A stretch of DNA of 64,000 nucleotides, taken from positions 894,501 through 958,500 of the forward strand of contig NZ_CP062253.1 of assembly GCF_014863585.1 (NCBI RefSeq). The letters are read 5' to 3'. Source of the DNA: Pseudomonas gozinkensis (GTDB lineage Bacteria > Pseudomonadota > Gammaproteobacteria > Pseudomonadales > Pseudomonadaceae). The translations under genes and the position numbers were made by a program. Position 1 is the stretch's first letter; each line of letters starts with the position of its first letter. This document shows, piece after piece, positions 8,257 to 17,797 of this stretch. The notes beneath the pieces were generated by a model that was not told where the DNA came from, searched no databases, and worked only from the letters and a program-made list of their open reading frames with translations.

Positions 8257-8754
8257 TTAAAGGTAACCTCGTTCGGCCAGCGATACGCAGCCTTCATGAC
8301 CTACAACAATGTGATCCAACGTCTGGGTGCCAATCATGCTGAGGGCGTTCTTGAGCGCCAGGGTTAGCGTACGATCGGACTGGCTGGGTTCAGGATCGCC
8401 GGAAGGATGGTTATGTACCAGAATCACCGCTGCCGCATTGTGCTCCAACGCAATCTTGAGCACTTCCCGTGGGTACACGCTAGCACCGTCCAGCGTGCCT
8501 CTGAATAGCTCCCGAAAGCTGATTACCCGGTGTTTAGTATCAAGCAGTAGCAAAGCAAGAACTTCGTGCTCGTGATATTGCAGTAGCGTTTGCAGGTGGT
8601 TGAAAACCTGCTTCGGATCAGTCAGTGCCCTGCCTTTAGACAGACGACTCATCGCTAGTTGTTGAGCCATCTGCAGAATATCGGCCTCGGTGACTGGTGA
8701 ATCCATGACATAGGTTCCGGTCGTTTCACCGGCTTTGAGCTTGTGATATTTCAT
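8257..8754 (-). CDS. RadC-like JAB-domain protein of mobile elements
   Basis: A 165-residue RadC/YeeS-type protein. The JAMM metal motif is present: an upstream Glu in LFRGTLDGASVYPREVLK, and VILVHNHPSGDPEPSQSD near residue 115. The N-terminal helix-hairpin-helix of chromosomal RadC is missing, as usual for the short copies on islands and prophages. The start at 8754 (MKYHKLKAGE) has AAGGA eight bases upstream. An upstream start at 8808 would add 18 residues without homology. Function is unproven. Such genes commonly sit beside antirestriction and replication genes in islands. Confidence 0.85.
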   Translation of the reverse strand: MKYHKLKAGETTGTYVMDSPVTEADILQMAQQLAMSRLSKGRALTDPKQVFNHLQTLLQYHEHEVLALLLLDTKHRVISFRELFRGTLDGASVYPREVLKIALEHNAAAVILVHNHPSGDPEPSQSDRTLTLALKNALSMIGTQTLDHIVVGHEGCVSLAERGYL

Positions 8755-8836
8755 GCGGAAAATCCTTTTGAACACAATGCGGCATAAGCGCTGTGCAACG
8801 CGCAGCACTGCTCGGAAAAGGTTGGTAGGTTGTGAG

Positions 8837-9166
8837 TCAGGTAGGCAAGTTGAAGCGATGACCGCAGATGAGGCAAAGATTGTTCGCTAAGACATGACGA
8901 TCCAGTTTTTCGCCAAGCTGAGCGCCAAGGGTACATCCGCCTACGCCACCGACCATGCCGCCGAGGACCGCACCGGAAATTGTGCCAAGGCTCATGCCAA
9001 TCGGTCCGGCGATAGCGCCGACAGCGGCACCGAACTGACCGCCAGCCAACGCATAGCTTGCGCCGTGTGCTGCGCCGCCAATGGTGCCGATAGCGGCGCC
9101 AGTTTCCATGGCGGCTCTGATTGAAGCAATTTTTTGGGAGTTGCAAAGGGGGCACTGCAATGACAT
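8837..9166 (-). CDS. Small zinc-ribbon protein with glycine-rich membrane segment
   Basis: A 109-residue protein that starts with a CPLC pair at about residues 5-8, has a long Gly/Ala-rich stretch with glycine-zipper spacing (residues 22-85, for example GAAVGAIAGPIGMSLG) and ends with CLICGH. The two Cys pairs at the ends could form one zinc ribbon, and the middle could span or insert into a membrane. The start at 9166 has GGAG seven bases upstream; an ATG at 9193 is possible. I do not recognise a family of known function. It lies upstream of the radC-like gene on the same strand, with an 82-bp gap. Confidence 0.6.
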   Translation of the reverse strand: MSLQCPLCNSQKIASIRAAMETGAAIGTIGGAAHGASYALAGGQFGAAVGAIAGPIGMSLGTISGAVLGGMVGGVGGCTLGAQLGEKLDRHVLANNLCLICGHRFNLPT

Positions 9167-9193
9167 GGGATGGCTCCATGGAGTGATTGTCAT

Positions 9194-9636
9194 GGCGGTG
9201 ATGTAGGACTGAAAATATTTTGATTCGAGTTGGTCTTCGTACGGCTGTTATGCGACTAACCATTGGAATGGCATTGAGCCAACGAAGTGCCGAATCACCT
9301 ACGGTATTGTTATTGGCCGGCGTTGAGCCCCACTGGCATATGGGGCCATTCGGCGTTAGCGCCTACACGGCAGCGCCTTTCATAGCTGGTCCATCATGCA
9401 CCCGATCGGTAAGCGTATGGTGAAGGCACCTTGTTGATCTGTTACGTAGTCAATCAGACTGGCTCGCAGAGCCTCTAGCTCATAACCACGTTTGCCTTCC
9501 CGGCTAGGTGTTCGCTGATCGCCACTATCCAATCAAGACCATCAGCCCACCTGAGACACTTATGAAGTAAGATGCTGTTTTGATATGACGCGGGGCCAGT
9601 GTCCCAGTAGTTTTCGAGCCCAAGGAGCGCATCAAG
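9194..9636. other. 443-bp region upstream of the large defence operon
   Basis: No gene is supported. The region must carry the promoter of the eight-gene operon that begins at 9637. Only the ribosome binding site AAGGAG at 9622-9627 is clear. A minus-strand ORF runs across 9475-9822 but overlaps the helicase start and has no recognisable domain. Confidence 0.4.
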
Positions 9637-12600
9637 GTGGATGCATTTAGCTTTCGCAATCAGGTTATTCGAGATTACGAGCAGTTTGCTCGCAGCTTCA
9701 CCAATCCGAGAGCTGAGGATATCCGGGCGTATTTGGAGGCTGAGTACAGCACTGGGCGTTACTGGCCATCGCCATTGATTCAGGTAAATCCCTTTTTTGT
9801 CGCCGGGCAGAATATAGAGCAACTCGTTGCCAACCGGACCCTACATCCGGAGTGTGCGCATATTTTCCGCTTCGGCAAGGAAGGCGGAAAACCAGGCGTG
9901 CCGGCGAGCTTGCACAAGCACCAGCAGGAGGCGATTTCTCGCTGCCAAGCAGGTGAGAGCTATGTGCTGACTACTGGCACGGGCTCCGGTAAGTCGCTCA
10001 GCTACTTCATTCCGATCTTTGATGCGATCCTCAAGGGCAAGGAGCAGGGCGCCAAAGCGGGCATCAAGGCGATCATCATTTATCCGATGAACGCATTGGC
10101 GAACAGCCAGTGTGAGGAGCTGGAAAAGTTTTTAGCCAGCTATGGCACTGAGCCGCGTCCGGTAACCTACGGTCGCTACACCGGACAAGAAAAGTCCGAC
10201 GAGCGCGATCGAATGCGCATCAATCCGCCAGACATCATCCTCACAAACTTTATGATGCTCGAACTGCTAATGACCCGGCAGAGCGAGCAAGATCGTGCTT
10301 TTATACAGGCGGCAGATGGACTGCAATTTTTGGTATTGGACGAACTCCACACATATCGCGGCCGCCAGGGGGCGGACGTTGCTATGCTGGTGCGAAGGGT
10401 GCGCGAACGCCTAAATAGTGGTCTCTTGTGCGTTGGCACATCAGCCACCATGTCCACAAAAGGCACTCTCGCCGAACGCAACAAGGTTGTAGCTGAAGTT
10501 GCCGGGAAGATCTTTGGTGCGAAGGTCAAGCCGGAAAACATCATCACTGAAACTCTGCAGCGGGTGACGCCAGCACTGGAGATCCCCGCTGCAGATGTGC
10601 TGGCCAGCGCCATCAATGCTAGCGTGCCGCAGACCCCCTCGTTCAAGAGCTTACGTGAACACCCAATTTCCGCCTGGGTCGAGCTGACACTTGGCCTCTC
10701 GCATACCGAAGGTCGTTGGGTTCGCGCAAAACCGCTTAGCATTGAGGAGGCTGCCCATCGGCTTGCCGATTCGAGCGGAGAGTCGGCCGAGCGTTGCGCA
10801 GTCTTCTTGTCTGAGTTCCTTCTTACGGCTTACCAGTGTAAAGACGTCAGTGGCAAACCCCTGTTTGCCTTCCGCTTGCACCAGTTCGTCTCCGGTGCCG
10901 CTGATCTGTATGCCACTTTGGAGGTGCCAAGCACACGCAAGCTGGATTTATCCGGGCAGCTTACTGTCGCCGGTGAGCGCGAACGGCGTTTTTACAGTGT
11001 GCATTTCTGCCGCAATTGTGGCCAGGAGTACTATCCGGTTTGGGATGAAGTGGAGAACGGCAACCGCTCATTTGCACCGCGCAGCATCAAGGAAATTAGC
11101 CACGATGATGAGGATGTGCATCACGGCTTTCTGATGATCGATCCTCAGCGCACTTGGGATGGTGAAAACCTCGAGAGTTATCCAGAAAGCTGGGTGGAGC
11201 TGACAGGTAAGGAGCCTCGCATCAAATCCTCCTACCGCAAATACCAGCCGCAGGAGATCTTTGCCGCCAGCAATGGCCAGATAACCTTGCAGGGCGTGCG
11301 CTGCTGGTTCATCCCCGGCAGCTTCCGCTTCTGTTTGTGCTGCGGGGCCAACCAGTCGCGTGGGCGAGACTGGACGCGGCTGTCCGGCCTTTCTGGTGAA
11401 GGTCGCAGCTCAGCCACCACTATTCTGAGCATTTCCGCCCTGCGCTACATGCTGGGTGCGGACAGCGAACTGGCCGCTGATGCTCGTAAGCTGCTGGGCT
11501 TCACTGACAACCGCCAGGACGCTTCTTTGCAGGCCGGTCACTTCAATGACTTCATGCAGGTCCTACTGATGCGTAGTGCGTTGTTTAGTTGCGTGCGACA
11601 GCGTGGCGACGATCCGCTCAGCGATAGCCAGATCACCCAGCAGGTTTTCCAGGCCCTCGGCTTCGCAATCGATGATCCGTTGATCCGCGGCGAATACCTG
11701 CAAAACCCTGGCAACGTTGCGCCGCGCCTGCGCCGCGATGCCGAGGAGACCATGCGGAACATTCTCGGTTACCGGCTGTATTTCGATCTGCGACGCGGCT
11801 GGCGTTTCAACAATCCCAACCTCGAACAGCTCGACCTATTACGCATCGAGTACGAGGATCTACCGACGCTTTGTTGCGACGATGGTCGCTGGCAGAAAAC
11901 CTCAAGGCCAGGAGCTGCAGGTGAGCGCCAGGTGCACCCGATGCTGGCGCTGGCCAGCCCCACCGTGCGACAGAAGCTGGTGCAGATGCTGTTGGACGTG
12001 ATGCGTCGTAACCTCTGTATCAAGACCCGCTATCTCGATCGCTACAACCTCGAAGAGTGGAAAAACAAAAGCCGCCAGCATCTCAAGGAACCATGGGCCT
12101 TTACTGAGGACGAGATCCTCACCGAAGCCGGCTACGCTACGCTTAGCAAGCCTCGCAAGGACCTGAACACGGTGACCCTTGGCCTGCGTACCCGCTTTGG
12201 CCAGGTGGTTAAAACCACTTCGTTCTGGGAGGGTGGACATTATGAGCCTCTTAAGGAGGCTAACTACGCCCAGTTCATCCAGGATTTGCTGGATATCGTC
12301 GAAAGCTATGGGCTGATCGAGGGCGTCGAGCTCGAGAAGGGCATTCGCGGTTATCAGGTGCTAGGCGAGGCTCTGCTTTGGCGCATGGGTAAAGGTGATC
12401 CACAGCCTGACCTGCTCAACCAGACGGTCAGCCGTAACCCCTATTTCCAGCGGCTCTACAACGGTGTGGCGGACATGCTAGAGAGCCAGCAGCGTGATTT
12501 GTTCACCCTAGAGGCTCGCGAACATACGGCTCAGGTCCCAGCAGAGTTGCGGGAGGAGCGTGAAGAACGCTTTCGTGCTGGCGACTTGCGCGCCATGTTC

Positions 12601-14886
12601 TGCTCGCCAACCATGGAGCTTGGCGTGGACATCGCTTCACTCAATACTGTCTACCTGCGTAATGTGCCGCCGACCCCGGCCAACTACGCCCAGCGTAGTG
12701 GTCGGGCAGGGCGTTCCGGGCAACCGGCGTTGATCATCACCTACTGCGCTGCGCTCAGCCCGCACGACCAGTACTTCTTTCAGGAGCCGCGGCGCATGGT
12801 CTATGGCGAGGTCAGCCCGCCAACTCTAGACCTAGCTAATGAGGATCTGGTGGAGAGTCACCTGTTCGCCACCTGGCTGGCGGAAACTGGCTGCAAGTTG
12901 CCATCGACCATTAACACCATGCTTGATATGGAAAGCCCCAGCGACATGCCGCTGCTCGACGACTATGTGGTTGCCCTCGGCAACAAGGACGCGCTGGCGC
13001 GGGCAGGTCGGCGCGGAACTCGTTTGCTGGGCATGCTGCGTGACGAGCTAGCAAGCGCGCAGGGTATTTGGCTGGACCGCGGCAAGCCTGTTGACGAGGC
13101 TGCTGCTCAATGGCTGGATGCCAAGCTTGGTTCTACCTTCCTACGCTTCGACATGGCTCTTCAACGCTGGCGTGACCTCTATGCCTCCACGCGCAGGCAG
13201 ATCGACGAGGCGAGCGCGATCATGACCAACCCGGCTGCGCCCGAGAAAGAGCGCAAGATTGCCGAGCGTCGTCACCGCGAGGCGATGATTCAGCATAATC
13301 TGCTGCTGGAAACCAGCGGGGGCAGTCATTCGGATTTCGAGACCTACCGCTACCTGGCCAGTCAGGGCTTCCTGCCCGGTTACAACTTCCCGCGTCTTCC
13401 CCTCTCCGCGTTCATACCCGGCCGTATGGGTGGGGTCGGCCGTGACAGCGTGCTATCTCGTCCGCGCTTTTTGGCTATCTCCGAGTTTGGACCGCTGAGC
13501 CTGATCTACCACGAAGGCAGTCAATACCGGGTCAAGCGAGTGATTCTAGGTGTGCGCAATCAGGGCACCAACGAGGCTCGGATTGTTACCGAAGAGGCTC
13601 TGCTGTGTCCCGCCTGTGGCTACGGACATTTCCGCAATCAGCGGCACTACGAACAGTGCCTGTCGTGCCAGGCACCGCTGGCAGGCGGCAAGGTCATCAA
13701 CAACCTGTTCCGTATTGAGAACGTCAGCACCCAACGGGTTACCCGTATCACATGTGATGAAGAAGAGCGCATGCGACAGGGCTACGAGGTGCGTACCACC
13801 CTGCAGTATCAGGAAGAAAATGGCGTGCCCAAAGTAGTCCGCAGCCTGATGTTGCAGGGTGATGCTCCGTTGCTCGACCTGCAATATGCTCCGGCCGCCA
13901 CGGTGTGGCGCATGAATCTTGGCTGGCGCCGACGTAAGGATACGGAGATCTACGGCTTCAAGATTGACCCGGTTAGCGGCTACTGGAGCAACGACGAGCA
14001 GGCGCCCAAGGAGGAAAACGAGAGCGCCGAGATCGATAGAATCCAGGCTCAGCGTATCTCGCCCTTTGTCGAGGATCGTCGAAATGTCCTGGTGATCAAG
14101 CCTTCGATACCACTCGATGAAGGTGGCATGGCCACCCTGCAGTACGCCCTTAAGCGCGGTATTGAGGCTGAGTTCCAGCTTGAAGAAAGCGAGTTGATGG
14201 TCGAGCCGTTGCCTGGTCGCGACGAGCGCAACAGCATGCTGTTCTACGAGTCGGCCGAAGGCGGTGCCGGGGTGCTCACTCGCTTGGCTACCGATCCGGC
14301 CGGACTACCGCGCGTCGCACGCCGGGCGCTGGAGATCATGCACTACCGGAGCCCGGACGACAGTTGGTCGGCCTCCAACCTGGAGAACGCAAGCGAGGAG
14401 TGCGACGCAGCCTGTTACCGCTGCCTACTCAGCTACTACAACCAGCCCGACCACAAACTGCTGGATCGCAAGCTCAATGAAGTCACTGACCTGCTCTGCG
14501 CCCTGGCTAGCGCCACCTTAGAAGTCGGTCACCTCGACGGCGAAGGGCAGGACCACATGGCCAACCTGCGTCAGCAGTCCGCCAGCAGCCTGGAACAGGC
14601 ATGGCTGGATTTCATCGAGCAACATCAGTTGCGCAAGCCAGATCTTGCCCAGCATTACCTGGAGTCCCAGCAGACCCGGCCCGACTTTGTTTATCGGGAA
14701 GCGCTGGCACTGGTCTATATCGATGGCCCACACCATGAGCAGCCGGGTCAGCGCGCGTTCGACGAGCAGTTGACTCGCGAGCTGGTAGACCATGGTTTTA
14801 CCGTCATCCGCTTCACCCGTGATACTCGTAGCTGGCCCGACGTCGTGCGCCGCTATCCGGACATTTTTGGAGATTTCCGCGCATGA
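9637..14886 (+). CDS. DEAD/DEAH helicase with DUF1998 and C-terminal nuclease-like domain
   Basis: A 1749-residue superfamily 2 helicase. Walker A is TGTGSGKS (about 115), the DExH box is DELH (about 235) and motif III is SATM. The second RecA lobe carries GVDIASLNTVYLRN and AQRSGRAGRSG (about 1018). A Cys cluster CPACGYG...CLSC lies near 1323-1345 and ECDAACYRCLLSYYNQ near 1590, the DUF1998 signature. The last 110 residues look like a DUF559/PD-(D/E)XK-type fold: RPDFVY, then LVYIDGPHH and a VIRF strand. GTG 9637 is preceded by AAGGAG. DISARM splits helicase (DrmA) and DUF1998 (DrmB) into two genes; here they are one, with a nuclease-like tail. First gene of an eight-gene operon. Confidence 0.85.
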   Translation: MDAFSFRNQVIRDYEQFARSFTNPRAEDIRAYLEAEYSTGRYWPSPLIQVNPFFVAGQNIEQLVANRTLHPECAHIFRFGKEGGKPGVPASLHKHQQEAISRCQAGESYVLTTGTGSGKSLSYFIPIFDAILKGKEQGAKAGIKAIIIYPMNALANSQCEELEKFLASYGTEPRPVTYGRYTGQEKSDERDRMRINPPDIILTNFMMLELLMTRQSEQDRAFIQAADGLQFLVLDELHTYRGRQGADVAMLVRRVRERLNSGLLCVGTSATMSTKGTLAERNKVVAEVAGKIFGAKVKPENIITETLQRVTPALEIPAADVLASAINASVPQTPSFKSLREHPISAWVELTLGLSHTEGRWVRAKPLSIEEAAHRLADSSGESAERCAVFLSEFLLTAYQCKDVSGKPLFAFRLHQFVSGAADLYATLEVPSTRKLDLSGQLTVAGERERRFYSVHFCRNCGQEYYPVWDEVENGNRSFAPRSIKEISHDDEDVHHGFLMIDPQRTWDGENLESYPESWVELTGKEPRIKSSYRKYQPQEIFAASNGQITLQGVRCWFIPGSFRFCLCCGANQSRGRDWTRLSGLSGEGRSSATTILSISALRYMLGADSELAADARKLLGFTDNRQDASLQAGHFNDFMQVLLMRSALFSCVRQRGDDPLSDSQITQQVFQALGFAIDDPLIRGEYLQNPGNVAPRLRRDAEETMRNILGYRLYFDLRRGWRFNNPNLEQLDLLRIEYEDLPTLCCDDGRWQKTSRPGAAGERQVHPMLALASPTVRQKLVQMLLDVMRRNLCIKTRYLDRYNLEEWKNKSRQHLKEPWAFTEDEILTEAGYATLSKPRKDLNTVTLGLRTRFGQVVKTTSFWEGGHYEPLKEANYAQFIQDLLDIVESYGLIEGVELEKGIRGYQVLGEALLWRMGKGDPQPDLLNQTVSRNPYFQRLYNGVADMLESQQRDLFTLEAREHTAQVPAELREEREERFRAGDLRAMFCSPTMELGVDIASLNTVYLRNVPPTPANYAQRSGRAGRSGQPALIITYCAALSPHDQYFFQEPRRMVYGEVSPPTLDLANEDLVESHLFATWLAETGCKLPSTINTMLDMESPSDMPLLDDYVVALGNKDALARAGRRGTRLLGMLRDELASAQGIWLDRGKPVDEAAAQWLDAKLGSTFLRFDMALQRWRDLYASTRRQIDEASAIMTNPAAPEKERKIAERRHREAMIQHNLLLETSGGSHSDFETYRYLASQGFLPGYNFPRLPLSAFIPGRMGGVGRDSVLSRPRFLAISEFGPLSLIYHEGSQYRVKRVILGVRNQGTNEARIVTEEALLCPACGYGHFRNQRHYEQCLSCQAPLAGGKVINNLFRIENVSTQRVTRITCDEEERMRQGYEVRTTLQYQEENGVPKVVRSLMLQGDAPLLDLQYAPAATVWRMNLGWRRRKDTEIYGFKIDPVSGYWSNDEQAPKEENESAEIDRIQAQRISPFVEDRRNVLVIKPSIPLDEGGMATLQYALKRGIEAEFQLEESELMVEPLPGRDERNSMLFYESAEGGAGVLTRLATDPAGLPRVARRALEIMHYRSPDDSWSASNLENASEECDAACYRCLLSYYNQPDHKLLDRKLNEVTDLLCALASATLEVGHLDGEGQDHMANLRQQSASSLEQAWLDFIEQHQLRKPDLAQHYLESQQTRPDFVYREALALVYIDGPHHEQPGQRAFDEQLTRELVDHGFTVIRFTRDTRSWPDVVRRYPDIFGDFRA

Positions 14887-17726
14887 GCGCTTCTCAGGAG
14901 TTTCAACCCGGCAGCATCGTCAGCGCCCGCGGGCGTGAATGGATCGTACTGCCTGAGTCCGACGGCCCTCGTTTGCATTTGCGCTCATTGGGTGGCTCGG
15001 ACGACGATGTAATTGTCATTCACGCTCTGCTTGAGCGAGAGGCGCCGAAACCGGCCACCTTCCCGTTGCCCGATGCTACCCAGGCACAGCGCGGTACGCA
15101 GAATTCGGCGCTGCTTCTGCGTGATGCCTTGCTACTAAAACTGCGCGCTGGAGCTGGCCCGTTCCGCGCGCTAGGTCGCATTAACGTCGAGCCACGCGCG
15201 TACCAACTTGTTCCGCTGCTAATGGCGCTCAAGCACGAAGTGATTCGCCTACTTATTGCTGATGACGTGGGTATCGGTAAGACCATTGAGGCCGGGCTGA
15301 TCGCCCGGGAAATGCTCGACCGTGGCGAGATCCAGCGCTTCACCGTACTTTGCCCGCCGCACCTCTGCGAACAGTGGCAGGAAGAGCTGCAACGTAAGTT
15401 CAATATTCGCGCCGAGGTGGTCACCACTGGCACCGTCGAGCGTCTGGAGCGAGGCCTGCAGACCCACACTTCGATATTCACTGAATACCCCTTCACCGTG
15501 GTTAGCCTTGACTACATCAAGTCTGACCGGCGCCGCGACGAGTTCCAAAACGCCTGTCCTGAACTGGTCATCGTCGACGAGGCACACACCTGCGCCGAGG
15601 GCCTCAGTCGCGGTAAGCACCAGCGCTACCGACTGCTGCGCGCCCTGGCCGATGACACCGAGCGTCACCTGGTACTGCTCACGGCCACCCCTCACAGTGG
15701 CAACGAGGACGCCTATTACAACCTGCTCGGCTTGCTGAACAAGGCCTTTGTAGGCCTGAAGGATGTTTCCCGCGCCGACCACCCGCTGTACAAACAGCTC
15801 GGTGATCACCTAGTCCAGCGCCGTCGGGTCGATATCAGTGAATGGCAGGACAGCACGCGCTTTCCTCAACGCGAAACAGCAGAAAAGACCTACCAGCTGA
15901 GCGGCTCCTGGGGTGCGTTGTTCAACGATGTGCTCGATTACGCACGCGAGTTGGTTCGTGGGGCGGAAGGTCTGGATACCCTGCATCAGCGTCTCAATTG
16001 GTGGGCTGCTCTAGCATTGCTGAGGTGTATATCCTCCTCGCCCGCAGCCGCCGTGCGCGCGCTGCAGACTCGGCTCAAGCGAGCCGAAGGTTATGGCGCT
16101 GTCAATGATGCTGCTCAACTGGCAGAAATTGAGGCCATGGGTATCAACACTGTGCTGGATGGCTCCAGCGAGAGTGGACTTTCTACCGACGACATCGAAC
16201 CAGGTGCTGTGGTGGAAGAAGATTCCGAGCGTCTGCGCAACTTGATCGAAAAGGCCGCTCGTCTAGCCGATGACAACGACCCAAAACTCCAGCAGTTGAT
16301 CATCGAGGTCAAGTCGTTGGTCAAGCAGGGCTTCAAGCCGGTGGTCTTCTGCCGCTATATCGCTACCGCTCACTACGTGGCGGCGGCCCTGCAGCCGTTA
16401 TTCAAAGATCACGAAGTGACAAGCATCACAGGTGAGCTCAGCCCCAGCGAGCGCGAGGAAATGATTCTCGTCCTACGCGACGTCGACAAGCCGGCCATCC
16501 TGGTTGCTACCGACTGTCTATCTGAAGGTATCAACCTGCAGGATGTATTCGACGCTGTCGTTCATTACGATCTCTCCTGGAACCCGACCCGCCATGAACA
16601 GCGTGAAGGCCGCGTGGATCGATTTGGACAGCGTTCCAGCAAAGTGCGTGCGCTGACGCTATATGGGTCTGATAATCCCGTGGACGGTGCGGTTCTGCAG
16701 GTCATCATTCGCAAGGCAGATAGCATCCGCAAAGCACTGGGTATTTCCGTGCCCATGCCTGAGGATGAAGCCCGTATCAGTCAGGCAATTATGCGAACCG
16801 TGCTGCTCACTCGCGACGAGATGAAGCACAATTTCTCCTTGGACTTTGGTTTCGACAGTCAGCAGGCCATCGAGGAGGACCTGGAGAACAAGTGGCAGAA
16901 CGCTCAAGAAAAGGCGCGCCGCAACCAGACCATTTTTGCCCAGCGAGCTCTTAAACCAGAAGATGTCATTCCCGAATTCGCACGTATGTCCGAGGTGCTA
17001 GGTGACGAGGCTGACGTGCGCCGCTTCGTTATTGCCGCCTGCCAGGCGCTTAATGCGCCGCTGGGTCAGTACAAGCAGATCATGCGTCTACCCTATGCCG
17101 AGCTGCCTGAACCACTGCGAGACCGTCTCGCTCAGTCCGGTATCGATAGCCTGCGTAACATTGACTTCAGCTACCCACCGGCTGGGGTGGCCGAGCATAT
17201 CCACCGTACTCACCCGTTGGTAGCTGGGCTGGCTGACCAGCTCGCCGAGGAGGCGCTTAAAGGGGGCGAAAGTGCAGCAGCTTGCCGGGCCGGTGCCTGG
17301 TTCACCCGGGCAGTAGCGCTGCGTACCACTGTGTTGCTGGTTCGTCTGCGCACCCAACTCACTATGACGCGAGCCAGTCAACGCCGCGAACTCCTCGCCG
17401 AAGAGGCCATCGCTGTTGCTGTTAACGGCCAAAATCCACCGCAAGTCATTACTCCAACCGAGGTGCTGGCTCTAATGCAGCAGCCGGTAAGCCGCAATAT
17501 GACGCCCGAGATGCGCCAGCGGCAGGTCGAGCAAGCATTGGAGCAAGTGCAAGCCTGGCAGCCGGCGCTCGACGATATCGCCCGCCAGCGTGCCAACGAA
17601 CTGCTCAAGGATCACCGTCGTGTGCGTGATGCCGCCAAGGCCAAAGGGACCTATGACGTGTATCCGCAGCTACCGGTCGATGTGGTCGGCATTTACGTAC
17701 TTATGCCGGACGCACAACTGATCTGA
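14883..17726 (+). CDS. SNF2-family helicase, DrmD-like
   Basis: A 947-residue SNF2/RapA-like ATPase. Walker A reads DVGIGKT (about 128), with the following GLIAREML helix; the DEAH box is VDEAHTCAE (about 231); TATPHSGNEDAYYNLL lies near 266; the helicase C domain has VATDCLSEGINLQ and REGRVDRFGQ (about 573). The last 300 residues are helical with no known motif. In class 1 DISARM such a protein (DrmD) accompanies the methylase. It starts within the stop codon of the preceding gene (ATGA), so it is translationally coupled. A role in DNA translocation during self/non-self discrimination is inferred. Confidence 0.85.
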   Translation: MSASQEFQPGSIVSARGREWIVLPESDGPRLHLRSLGGSDDDVIVIHALLEREAPKPATFPLPDATQAQRGTQNSALLLRDALLLKLRAGAGPFRALGRINVEPRAYQLVPLLMALKHEVIRLLIADDVGIGKTIEAGLIAREMLDRGEIQRFTVLCPPHLCEQWQEELQRKFNIRAEVVTTGTVERLERGLQTHTSIFTEYPFTVVSLDYIKSDRRRDEFQNACPELVIVDEAHTCAEGLSRGKHQRYRLLRALADDTERHLVLLTATPHSGNEDAYYNLLGLLNKAFVGLKDVSRADHPLYKQLGDHLVQRRRVDISEWQDSTRFPQRETAEKTYQLSGSWGALFNDVLDYARELVRGAEGLDTLHQRLNWWAALALLRCISSSPAAAVRALQTRLKRAEGYGAVNDAAQLAEIEAMGINTVLDGSSESGLSTDDIEPGAVVEEDSERLRNLIEKAARLADDNDPKLQQLIIEVKSLVKQGFKPVVFCRYIATAHYVAAALQPLFKDHEVTSITGELSPSEREEMILVLRDVDKPAILVATDCLSEGINLQDVFDAVVHYDLSWNPTRHEQREGRVDRFGQRSSKVRALTLYGSDNPVDGAVLQVIIRKADSIRKALGISVPMPEDEARISQAIMRTVLLTRDEMKHNFSLDFGFDSQQAIEEDLENKWQNAQEKARRNQTIFAQRALKPEDVIPEFARMSEVLGDEADVRRFVIAACQALNAPLGQYKQIMRLPYAELPEPLRDRLAQSGIDSLRNIDFSYPPAGVAEHIHRTHPLVAGLADQLAEEALKGGESAAACRAGAWFTRAVALRTTVLLVRLRTQLTMTRASQRRELLAEEAIAVAVNGQNPPQVITPTEVLALMQQPVSRNMTPEMRQRQVEQALEQVQAWQPALDDIARQRANELLKDHRRVRDAAKAKGTYDVYPQLPVDVVGIYVLMPDAQLI

Positions 17727-17753
17727 AACGCTGATTGACAATAATGAATGTTC

Positions 17754-17777
17754 GCCTGCCGGCCCATGCCGGCAGGC
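17754..17777 (+). repeat. Perfect 10-bp stem-loop between helicase and methylase genes
   Basis: GCCTGCCGGC and GCCGGCAGGC flank a 4-base loop. It lies in the only sizeable gap among the first four genes of the operon, 20 bp before the methylase start. No T run follows, so it may be an RNA-processing or translation-control hairpin rather than a full terminator. Confidence 0.75.
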
Positions 17778-17797
17778 AAGACACGGAAAATCACCAC

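Noticed and set aside
9475..9822. 115-codon minus-strand ORF across the helicase start
   Set aside because: Overlaps the supported GTG start with AAGGAG of the helicase, no known domain; could be a remnant but not supported.
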